NCBI RefSeq assembly: GCF_034432235.1 | Contig: NZ_DAOUCJ010000093.1 | Span: 1-53,536, forward strand | Direction of reading: 5' to 3' | DNA from: Thermoflexus sp. | Lineage (GTDB): Bacteria; Chloroflexota; Anaerolineae; Thermoflexales; Thermoflexaceae | Length of the DNA: 53,536 nt | Shown: positions 1 to 6,248 of the stretch, piece by piece | Layout: every line of letters begins with the position of its first letter | How positions within the stretch are numbered: the stretch's first letter is position 1 | Made by a program: the position numbers and the translations under genes | Notes under the pieces: model-generated | Database searches by the model: none | Seen by the model: the letters and a program-made list of their open reading frames with translations, nothing else | What the model was told of the DNA's origin: nothing

Positions 1-86
1 AATGAATTCAACGTCAAATCATCTTTCCACACGGAGAGGATGGGATTCATGGCGGGGCAAGAGGATGTCTTCTGTCCTTTATCCTT

Positions 87-647
87 TCAGCTCCTTCGCC
101 AGGCCCGGAAGATGCCCAGAACTCCCAGCAACAGGAGGGCTCCCCCCAGCGCGAGCCCTCGAAGGTTCGCTCCTGGAGTCCCCCGGGTGCCCCGCTCCTG
201 GAGGATCTGCCGCATCGCCCGATCGCCTTCCGGAGAGGCGAAATACCAGGAGCCGTCGAACGGGGTGGAAGCGGGACCGATCAGGCCTTCCAGGAACACC
301 ACGCCCGGAGCGCCGTTCCGGGGCGGATAGTAGATCAGTCGATCCCATGGGATCCGCTGCTCTCCTTCCCGGATGTAGCGGGTGATGACCACGCCTTCTC
401 CCGGATGGAGGGGAGGATCCACGGGATGGGGGATGTCTTCGAAGCCAAAGAAGGCGAAGGCCTGAAGGAGCTGGGGATCTGTGATCTCCACTTCCTCGGA
501 CATCCCTGGGGCGCGGATGGTGACTTTGTCCGGCGGCCCTTTCGCCAGGGCGGGATCCGGAGTCTGCATCCAGCCCAGCAGGCTGAGCCCCATCAGGCTG
601 ATCCCGATGATCCCAAGCAGGGCTGTATTCGGATTTTTCAAGAACAT
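87..647 (-). CDS. Hypothetical membrane protein with two TM segments
   Basis: I do not recognise a family. The 186-residue product has a hydrophobic segment near the N-terminus (about residues 9-27), a soluble middle region rich in Pro and Gly, and a second hydrophobic segment close to the C-terminus (about 162-181) followed by a basic tail (RAWRRS). That layout suggests a domain held outside the membrane between two anchors. I chose the ATG at 647 because GGAGGAGG lies just upstream and the hydrophobic segment then starts the protein; a longer reading frame to 806 adds non-hydrophobic, low-confidence sequence. The nearest minus-strand neighbour upstream is a lipoprotein gene more than 300 bases away. 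Confidence 0.6.
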   Translation of the reverse strand: MFLKNPNTALLGIIGISLMGLSLLGWMQTPDPALAKGPPDKVTIRAPGMSEEVEITDPQLLQAFAFFGFEDIPHPVDPPLHPGEGVVITRYIREGEQRIPWDRLIYYPPRNGAPGVVFLEGLIGPASTPFDGSWYFASPEGDRAMRQILQERGTRGTPGANLRGLALGGALLLLGVLGIFRAWRRS

Positions 648-971
648 CCCCGCCTCCTCCATTCGAGGGAACGCCCGGCCACTGATGCGTCCAAAGAGCC
701 CGAGGATCCTCAAGTCCTGCCCTGGCCGATGCAGGTCCTGGAAATGCAGGCGTTGCCGCTCCCGGCGTCCATTCCAGCCAACGGAACCGTCAGGCTGGGA
801 AACCACTGCGGCGCTGTCCCCCTGCCAGGTCAGAAACCAGCTCGCCTTCTATAGCCGGCGAAGGGGATCCGCTCTCACTCCCATCCTAGCCACCCCAGAG
901 CCCCATGGATCCACCTGGAATGGTGCATTTAGCCTACAAGCCGGTAGGTCCTTAATCCCCTCATTCGCCCT
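648..971. other. Intergenic stretch, no gene seen
   Basis: This gap lies between two minus-strand genes. It contains the GGAGGAGG ribosome binding site of the downstream gene at its left end. I found no convincing ORF, strong hairpin or consensus promoter. A TATAGA-like sequence occurs near 850 but without a recognisable -35 box. Confidence 0.5.
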
Positions 972-1895
972 TTATGGGAGAGTAGAACCCTCGACCCGAA
1001 GGGGTGAAAGGGAATCAGCGATCCGGGCCAGAACCAGGCAATCCCATCCCAATCCCTGCTGACCAACCCGATAGCCATAACCGCGAGCGGGCCATTCCCC
1101 CTCCAGCATCGGACCTTCGACCACTGTTTCCTGGTTTGCGCTTTGCCAGCAACGCGCCGGCGCTCCCTGAACGGTCAGAGCCTGGGCGACCCTTCCAGGG
1201 GGAACGGGCGGCCATGGGAACGGAGGGGGATACAGAAGATCAACCCACAACATGCCTTCCCGCTTTCCCAGCTGTTCGCGGAATCGGAAGGTTCGCCGCA
1301 CGTGATAGGGGGCATCCAGAAAGATCACGTCACTGTCGATGGGTTCCCACCCCGAAGGGATGGAGTGGGCATCGATCCTCAAGAGCGGAACGGGAAGGCG
1401 CAGCATCATAAGGATGAAGGTCACGGAATGGGCTCCCACCCGGCCCGTGACCTCCCAGCAGCCCTCGGTTGGGAAGATGAGTGTGGAGACCTGAAAGCCG
1501 GTGTCACCATAGCCCGGGGGGATATCCGCCCGGAGGGGCGGAGCCGGGGCATCCAGGCGCCGCCCCTCGATCTGCAGGGTCCCGGTGATGCCCACTCGAT
1601 CCCATCCCCACTTCATCCGCAAAGATCCACCCGGCTGCAGATGATATTCAGGCGTGAACAGCAACTTTCCGCCCTCCGGGACATCAGTAAACAAGGTGCG
1701 CTGCGGATTGCTGTAATTGCCGCCCACTCCAAGGGGTTTCTGGAGGAAGGGCATGGGCCGGCTAACCGGGCAGGAGCGGGCGAGACGTCGGATTTCCTCC
1801 CACGGAAGCCAGCCATTTGGAGAGGAACGTCCTCCGGCGCAACAGCTTTCCATCCCGAGCAATACGATCATGATGGTCCCCAGCGCCCGGCGCAT
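972..1895 (-). CDS. Putative lipoprotein / secreted protein
   Basis: The 307-residue product has a short basic start (MRR), a hydrophobic stretch and Cys18-Cys19, which resembles a lipoprotein signal with a poor lipobox (GMESC). The rest is predicted to be mostly beta, with many Pro, Trp and Gly residues; no catalytic motif is apparent and I do not recognise the family. GGGGAGGGATAGGG precedes the ATG. This ribosome binding site lies in the last codons of the tiny Cys-rich gene upstream, whose stop is 3 nt before this ATG, so the two are probably translationally coupled. A role at the cell surface is inferred from the signal only. Confidence 0.6.
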   Translation of the reverse strand: MRRALGTIMIVLLGMESCCAGGRSSPNGWLPWEEIRRLARSCPVSRPMPFLQKPLGVGGNYSNPQRTLFTDVPEGGKLLFTPEYHLQPGGSLRMKWGWDRVGITGTLQIEGRRLDAPAPPLRADIPPGYGDTGFQVSTLIFPTEGCWEVTGRVGAHSVTFILMMLRLPVPLLRIDAHSIPSGWEPIDSDVIFLDAPYHVRRTFRFREQLGKREGMLWVDLLYPPPFPWPPVPPGRVAQALTVQGAPARCWQSANQETVVEGPMLEGEWPARGYGYRVGQQGLGWDCLVLARIADSLSPLRVEGSTLP

Positions 1896-1898
1896 TCC

Positions 1899-2048
1899 CT
1901 ATCCCTCCCCAGGCGAGGCCCCCTGGCAATAACGACCGGCATATTCCAGATAAGAGGACACTACATTCTGACATGTTCGCGCACACATCGCCTGAGCACC
2001 AGGCATGATGCATTCGCAGCATTTGTAGCAAAGACCGTCGGAATGCAT
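1899..2048 (-). CDS. Small Cys-rich peptide, copy 1 (49 aa)
   Basis: A 49-codon gene beginning MHSDGLCYKCCEC and ending EYAGRYCQGASPGEG. It has seven Cys: a dense N-terminal group (C7, C10, C11, C13) and C22, C26, C41 in the pattern C-x3-C-x14-C. The C-terminal half is matched by a second small gene (copy 2, ending at 2656). In the shared EYAGRYCQGASP segment all six base differences between the copies are silent third-position changes, which argues for selection on the peptide. The stop is 3 nt before the lipoprotein ATG. There is no signal peptide and only a weak ribosome binding site. Function unknown; metal binding, a redox peptide or a modified peptide precursor are all possible. Confidence 0.6.
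   Translation of the reverse strand: MHSDGLCYKCCECIMPGAQAMCARTCQNVVSSYLEYAGRYCQGASPGEG
1914..1958 (-). repeat. Divergent repeat shared with 2671-2715 (coding 3' end)
   Basis: These 45 bases match 2671-2715 at 37 positions. In the minus-strand reading frame both encode S-Y-x-E-Y-A-G-R-Y-C-Q-G-A-S-P, so the repeat is the 3' part of two paralogous small genes and not a mobile repeat. Confidence 0.7.
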
Positions 2049-2072
2049 ACAATACCAGCACTACTTGCCGTC

Positions 2073-2594
2073 ATGACCACCAACCCTACTCCCCTGGAGG
2101 GGTGGGTGATCGGGGAGCTGGGCCTGGAGGGGGTGATCGATAAGCAGGAGCCCTGGCCTCGCTTCATGGAGCGGGTGGAGGCCCTGCTCCGGGGGGAGCC
2201 CGCCTGGTCCCCCCATTCCTGGACCGCCCGGCAGGCCTTCGAACCGGCCTGGGGGAGGCGGCTGCGAAGCCTGAGCCCGGCGGACTGGCAGCGATGGCGG
2301 GATCTGACCACTGGGCTGCCGGTGAAAGCTCTGGCCTGCCGCTGGGGGTTGTCTCGCCAGGGAGCGGTGAAGGGATTGCTGCGGCTATATCGACGGTTGG
2401 GAGTAGCGGACCGATGGGCCGCTGCCCTCCTGGCCCATGAGCTGGGCATCGTGCGGTTCGAGGAGGGAAGGATCGGCTGGTCCGAAGCCATTGAGGCGTA
2501 TCTCGCCGGTCGGGAGCCGGACCTCCTCTCGCAGCGCTCAACCTCCGCCGCAGTCTCCGCCCTCGCGGGGATGCTGCCGCACGAACCACCTTAA
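2073..2594 (+). CDS. LuxR/GerE-type helix-turn-helix protein
   Basis: The 173-residue product has a C-terminal half (roughly residues 80-150) that reads like a GerE/LuxR DNA-binding domain: LTTGLPVKALACRWGLSRQG followed by AVKGLLRLYRRLGVADR and a LLAHELGIV tail. These correspond to the scaffold and recognition helices of the family. The N-terminal part has no response-regulator or ligand-binding motif that I can see. It is likely a transcription factor. The start is uncertain: ATG at 2073 lacks a good ribosome binding site, and ATG at 2043 is also in frame. It is the only plus-strand gene in this accessory segment and is followed by a perfect hairpin. Confidence 0.6.
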   Translation: MTTNPTPLEGWVIGELGLEGVIDKQEPWPRFMERVEALLRGEPAWSPHSWTARQAFEPAWGRRLRSLSPADWQRWRDLTTGLPVKALACRWGLSRQGAVKGLLRLYRRLGVADRWAAALLAHELGIVRFEEGRIGWSEAIEAYLAGREPDLLSQRSTSAAVSALAGMLPHEPP

Positions 2595-2606
2595 TACGAG
2601 AACCGA

Positions 2607-2634
2607 GTAGGGCCACTGCTTGCAGTGGCCCTAC
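2607..2634. terminator. Perfect 12-bp hairpin after HTH gene
   Basis: Arms GTAGGGCCACTG and CAGTGGCCCTAC pair perfectly around a CTTG loop, 13 bases after the HTH stop codon. There is no T-run, so it may be a terminator or a dispersed palindromic repeat. The palindrome at 13072-13099 has the same 28-base length and the same GTAGGG...CCCTAC ends. Confidence 0.55.
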
Positions 2635-2655
2635 TTCCACGACAGGATGGCGCTC

Positions 2656-2754
2656 CTACCTTTCCGCCGGCGAGGCGCCCTGGCAGTAACGGCCCGCGTA
2701 TTCCCCATAAGAGGCGTGGACTTTTGTGCAGTCTCCTGCGCATGGAGCGCCCAC
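2656..2754 (-). CDS. Small Cys-rich peptide, copy 2 (32 aa)
   Basis: A 32-codon frame starting at GTG, 4 nt after the TAA of the MauD-like gene. It reads VGAPCAGDC, then TKVHASYGEYAGRYCQGASP, then AER. It matches copy 1 from its second Cys group onward: C5, C9 and C24 have the same C-x3-C-x14-C spacing, and EYAGRYCQGASP is identical. The dense N-terminal Cys cluster of copy 1 is absent, so this may be a truncated paralog. No strong ribosome binding site is present apart from AAGGA right at the start; translation by re-initiation after the upstream stop is plausible. Function unknown. Confidence 0.5.
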   Translation of the reverse strand: MGAPCAGDCTKVHASYGEYAGRYCQGASPAER

Positions 2755-2758
2755 GTCC

Positions 2759-3295
2759 TTACTCTTGTTCTTCGTTCAGCTCCTCGAGGATTCGCTCCAG
2801 ATCCTCCAGAGGGATCCATCCCCATGCGTGGAGACGGTGGGATCGATCCAGAACCGCGGTAGCTGGCAAGACGTTGAATCCGTATTGTCGTCACAGATCT
2901 CCCTCCGGATCATGGAGCCAGCGGATCTCGGAAGCCCCGGCCGATTGCAGATCGCGGCAGGCGGCCTCTTCCCCTTCGCAGATCCCCACGAGGAAGCGCC
3001 GGACAGGAGCGGGCAATCTCTTCGTGGCCTCGAGGAATTCCGCGCATGCGCTGCAGTCGGAGGAGACGAAGAGCAGGGCCATCGGGCCATGGGCCAGGGC
3101 CGCGCTCTCCACCTGTTCCCCTTCGAAAGACCGCAGCCGGAACAGAGGAGCCGGTTCGCCCACCCGGGGGATCGGCCGCGGCGGATCCACGGGCGGCGTG
3201 GATGCGGATAACCAGACGAAGATCCGCCACAACAGCACGCTATGGAAAAGAACCAGCAGCCCCACGAGGGCCAGGATCAGGGAGAACGTGTCCAT
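2759..3295 (-). pseudogene. MauD-like membrane thioredoxin with in-frame TGA
   Basis: The N-terminal 134 codons encode a membrane segment (about residues 5-25), then a thioredoxin-fold domain with a C-S-A-C active-site pair in SSDCSACAEFL. The frame meets TGA at 2893-2891, then continues in the same frame for 43 more codons (RQYGFNVLPATAVLDR ... LEELNEEQE) to TAA. The downstream part is the expected end of the fold, including the cis-Pro loop VLPATAVLD, so the TGA interrupts one gene. It is a non-catalytic position, so selenocysteine is unlikely; a nonsense mutation or base-call error fits better. MauD-type proteins help form disulfides in secreted partners. The Cys-rich peptide gene follows at once. 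Confidence 0.7.
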
Positions 3296-3298
3296 GCT

Positions 3299-3568
3299 CT
3301 ATTCTGACCGATGGAGAGGGAAGTAGGCATCTCCTTCGCCGACGGATCGGGCCTCCACAGCGGCCAGCGCTGCCCGCCAGTCGATTCCCCGCCAGTTCAG
3401 GTTGTTGCTGACCGTATGCAGCTCCCACTGGGTGGACCAGACCTCGGGCTGGCCGTCGGGGGTCCGGGCCGCGCGCCGGAAGATCCGTCGCACCGCATCC
3501 ACATGGGCGGGGACGGCGGAGCCGAAGCGGGCGATCGTTAGCAGGCTGTCCCACGCATCGTCTTCAGG
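3299..3568 (-). pseudogene. Remnant of an unidentified gene upstream of MauD-like gene
   Basis: An 89-codon open frame (PEDDAWDSLLTIARFG ... VWSTQWELHTVSNNL ... GEGDAYFPLHRSE) ends in TAG 3 nt before the ATG of the thioredoxin-like gene, the spacing of an operon. Composition looks coding (Trp-rich and balanced), but the frame opens after a stop with no ATG and no ribosome binding site; the first in-frame start is GTG at 3502. It could be a short gene from that GTG or the 3' end of a larger gene that has lost its front. I do not recognise the family. Confidence 0.4.
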
Positions 3569-4008
3569 TCAGAGCCCCCGGATCCCAGGGCCGGGCGAGC
3601 ATGGCACCTGGGAACGCGATCCCCCAGCCGGTCCGGTGGTCGCCGCCCGAGGAACCTGCCATCCGAACGCTTGCCCGGAGAGCCCCCGCGAAAAGGACCC
3701 GGGCGCCCTCCTGGCCCCTGTTCGATTCCTGCTTCCCATGATAGCCCTTCCGTGGCCCTGGAGATCGATCGGGCAAGGGAGCATCCGGTCCACCGGCCGG
3801 TGGACAAAGGATTCCCGGGGAATGGGAACACCCGCTTCGTTCCCGGGGTTATTGTTTCAGAGACGGGATGTGGGGACGCAAGGCGGCTGTGCCCTTGACG
3901 CCGGGGTCCAGCCTTCTCTAAGAGGGCCTGCGAAGGGAGACACCGCCCGGATCTTCGAAGAGCTTCCACCCTGTTGCTCCTTGAAATCCCCACGGTCGGG
4001 AGGTGCGG
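3569..4008. other. Intergenic region between diverging gene sets
   Basis: Several open frames cross this stretch on both strands, but none has a start signal or protein-like composition. Its right end carries GGGAGG, the ribosome binding site of the sigma factor gene. I found no consensus promoter. It may contain the degraded 5' part of the gene remnant to its left. Confidence 0.4.
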
Positions 4009-4587
4009 TTGGAGCGGGAGCATCGGGTGCATCCGCTGGAGGGGCCGGATGAGGCGCTGTGGGAAGAGGTGATCCGCCAGCATCAGGAGCCGGTCTTCCG
4101 GTTGCTCTATCTCATGCTGGGCGACGCCGAGGAGGCCGCCGATACGGCCCAGGAGACCTTCCTCCGGGCGTTCCGGGCCTGGGACCGTCGGGACCCGAAC
4201 CGCCCGCTTCGTCCCTGGCTGCTCCGCATCGCCGCCCATCTGGCCCGGAACCGCCGCCGTGCCCTCGGGCGTTATTGGAGGGCCCTCCAGCGCTGGGCCC
4301 GGCTCCAGAGCCCGCCCTCGGGAATGAGGGATGAAATCCTGGAGACCGTCGCGCGGCAGGAGGAGGCGGAGCGCCTCTGGCGGGCGATCCGGCGTCTGGG
4401 GCTCATCGATCAGGAGACGATCTATCTGCGCTATTTCCTGGAGCTGTCCGAAGCGGAGATCGCTCAGGTCCAGAACGTGGCCATCGGCACGGTGAAATCC
4501 CGTCTGCATCGCGCGCTCCATCGATTGCGCGCCGTGGTGGAGCGGGAATTCCCTGATCTCATCGGCAGGCCTCATGGGGAGGGTTGA
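4009..4587 (+). CDS. ECF-family RNA polymerase sigma factor
   Basis: A 192-residue sigma-70 group 4 (ECF) protein. Region 2 is seen in VFRLLYLMLGDAEEAADTAQ followed by ETFLRAFRAWDRRDP. Region 4 is LRYFLELSEAEIAQVQN then VAIGTVKSRLHRALHRLR, the helix-turn-helix that contacts the -35 box. It redirects RNA polymerase to a small regulon. I prefer TTG at 4009, five bases after GGAGG; a GTG at 4003 overlaps that ribosome binding site. The next gene starts one base after the stop and encodes a single-pass membrane protein, so the pair is a sigma/anti-sigma-like unit. Confidence 0.9.
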   Translation: MEREHRVHPLEGPDEALWEEVIRQHQEPVFRLLYLMLGDAEEAADTAQETFLRAFRAWDRRDPNRPLRPWLLRIAAHLARNRRRALGRYWRALQRWARLQSPPSGMRDEILETVARQEEAERLWRAIRRLGLIDQETIYLRYFLELSEAEIAQVQNVAIGTVKSRLHRALHRLRAVVEREFPDLIGRPHGEG

Positions 4588-4588
4588 A

Positions 4589-5365
4589 ATGGAGCCTCGT
4601 CCGCCTTCCGAATGGGAAGATCGCGTCCGGGAGCTCGCCCGGCAATTCCCTTACCCTCCGGCTCCCGATCTCCGAAGCCGGATCCTGCGTCCCGGGGTGA
4701 GGCGGCCCCGAGGCCGGCGCGGGGCCTGGGCGGCTGGGGCCTTCGGCGCTTTCATGCTGGCGCTGGGGATCCTCCTGGCCTCCCCGGCCCGCGCAGGGCT
4801 CCTGGAGTTCCTCCAGATCGGAGCCGTGCGGATCCAGCTCCAGCCTCTCCCAACCCCATCGAAGCCGGCCGCAACTCCCTCGCCGGCCTCCGAGGCCATC
4901 CCGGAGACCCGCATGCCGGGGATCCTGGACCTGGCGGGGGAGACGACCCTGGAGGCGGCGCAGGCCCGCGTGCCTTTCCCCATTCGTCTGCCCACTTATC
5001 CGCCGGATCTCGGGCGCCCGGATCATGTTTATCTGCAAGGCATGGGCGGGCCGGCGGTGATCCTGGTGTGGCGGGATCCCATGCGGCCGGATCGAATCCG
5101 GCTGGCCCTGTTCGAGATCGGCCCGGGAGCGCTGATTGAAAAGATCACGCCGCAGGTGCTCACCGCCACCACGGTGCACGGCCGGCCGGCCCTGTGGGCG
5201 GAAGGCCCTTACCTCCTGCAGACCCGATCCGGCCGCTGGGAGCTGCGGCGGCTGGTGGAAGGCCATGTGCTCCTCTGGACCGAGGGGGAGGTGACTTACC
5301 GGCTGGAGACCGATCTGGGGATGGAGGAAGCCGTGCGGATCGCGGAGTCTCTGTCCGCTCCGTAG
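4589..5365 (+). CDS. Membrane-anchored partner of the sigma factor (putative anti-sigma)
   Basis: A 258-residue protein. A basic stretch (RRPRGRRG) precedes one TM helix at about residues 45-68, followed by a Pro/Thr-rich linker and an external domain resembling the DUF4367-type domain (LPTYPPDLGRPDHVYLQ, VILVWRDP, LVEGHVLLWTEG). The short N-terminal cytoplasmic part would hold the sigma factor, as in many ECF operons; no zinc anti-sigma (HxxxCxxC) motif is visible, so the anti-sigma role is inferred from position. GGGGAGGG lies six bases before ATG 4589, inside the end of the sigma gene. Confidence 0.7.
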   Translation: MEPRPPSEWEDRVRELARQFPYPPAPDLRSRILRPGVRRPRGRRGAWAAGAFGAFMLALGILLASPARAGLLEFLQIGAVRIQLQPLPTPSKPAATPSPASEAIPETRMPGILDLAGETTLEAAQARVPFPIRLPTYPPDLGRPDHVYLQGMGGPAVILVWRDPMRPDRIRLALFEIGPGALIEKITPQVLTATTVHGRPALWAEGPYLLQTRSGRWELRRLVEGHVLLWTEGEVTYRLETDLGMEEAVRIAESLSAP

Positions 5366-5541
5366 CGTTCATCCGGGATCTTCCCGGAGCGGACCCCAGA
5401 ACGTATTTTTCCCCCAGGGAAAAGTGGCCGCTATCCTGCGCCCCGATTACAATAACCCCGGTTATCCGAAATCCGGGCGCTCCTTCCGCCTCGGAGGAGT
5501 TTTCCGGCCCGGGTGGATCTGAACCCCTCAGGAGGTGTCGC

Positions 5542-6078
5542 ATGGCCGTGGAGCGCTTTGGAGCGGTCACGTTTCGCGGCAAGCCGTTGACGGTGATCGG
5601 GGAGCCCCTGCGGGTGGGCGATCCGGCCCCCGATGTGGAGCTGGTGGCCCCCGATCTGACCCCCTTCCGGATCCGCAGCACCGACGGAAAGATCCGAATC
5701 CTCAGCGTGGTCCCCTCGCTGGACACCGGGGTATGCGATGCCCAGACCCGCCGGTTCGATCAGGAGGTAGCCCGATTGGGGGACGAAGTCGTGCTGATCA
5801 CCGTCAGCGCCGATCTCCCCTTTGCCCAGCGGCGCTGGGCGGCTGAGGCCAACGCCCAGCATGGGATCCTGGCCTCGGATCATCGGGAGATGGCCTTCGG
5901 GCAGGCCTACGGCACATATGTGAAGGAGCTTCGCCTGGAGCAGCGCGCCGTCTTCGTGCTGGACCGCGATGGGACGATCCGGTATGCAGAATATGTTCCG
6001 GAGATCGCCCAGCATCCCAACTACGATGCGGTTCTGGAAGCTGTCCGCGCCCTGCTGGGTCAGCCGGAGCCCCGCTGA
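5542..6078 (+). CDS. tpx: Thiol peroxidase (Tpx), 1-Cys variant
   Basis: A 178-residue peroxiredoxin of the Tpx subfamily that reduces hydroperoxides in the cytoplasm. The peroxidatic Cys65 lies in SLDTGVCDAQTRRF with the preceding conserved Thr, and the motif DLPFAQRRW follows. In E. coli Tpx the resolving Cys is 34 residues after the peroxidatic one (C61, C95); here that position is Trp99, and no other Cys is present. The enzyme would need an external thiol to resolve the sulfenic acid. AGGAGG precedes the ATG. It stands alone between the anti-sigma-like gene and uvrA. Confidence 0.93.
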   Translation: MAVERFGAVTFRGKPLTVIGEPLRVGDPAPDVELVAPDLTPFRIRSTDGKIRILSVVPSLDTGVCDAQTRRFDQEVARLGDEVVLITVSADLPFAQRRWAAEANAQHGILASDHREMAFGQAYGTYVKELRLEQRAVFVLDRDGTIRYAEYVPEIAQHPNYDAVLEAVRALLGQPEPR

Positions 6079-6103
6079 GCCGAAGCCTCCGTCCCAGCCT
6101 CCA

Positions 6104-6136
6104 GGGGAGGGGGATCGCGCGGCGGTCTCCCTCCCC
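6104..6136. terminator. GC-rich hairpin between tpx and uvrA
   Basis: GGGGAGGG pairs with CCCTCCCC across a 17-base loop. It lies 26 bases after the tpx stop. No T-run follows, so termination is only a possibility. Confidence 0.35.
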
Positions 6137-6248
6137 CATTGAGCCTCCCTCAAGCCCGGTTCGATTGAACGATTGAACTGGAAAGGAACAAAGGGCCGTG
6201 CTATGCTGAGAAACTGGCCCATCCTGGTGAGAAGGCGGCCGTGCGGCC

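Noticed and set aside
1143..2072. A much longer HTH protein starting at TTG 1143
   Set aside because: The upstream part is antisense to the lipoprotein and Cys-peptide genes and has no protein-like character.
2759..3295. Selenocysteine at the in-frame TGA of the MauD-like gene
   Set aside because: The codon is not at the CxxC active site or any known Sec position, and I see no clear stem-loop right after it. A nonsense change or base error is simpler.
1899..3295. A methylamine dehydrogenase (mau) cluster
   Set aside because: Only a MauD-like thioredoxin is present. The small Cys-rich peptides do not match the MauA light chain with its Trp pair and C-terminal Cys pattern, and there is no heavy chain or MauE/MauG.
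3538..4575. A 345-codon open frame antisense to the sigma factor gene
   Set aside because: The plus strand encodes an unmistakable ECF sigma factor; the antisense product is Pro/Arg/His-rich noise.
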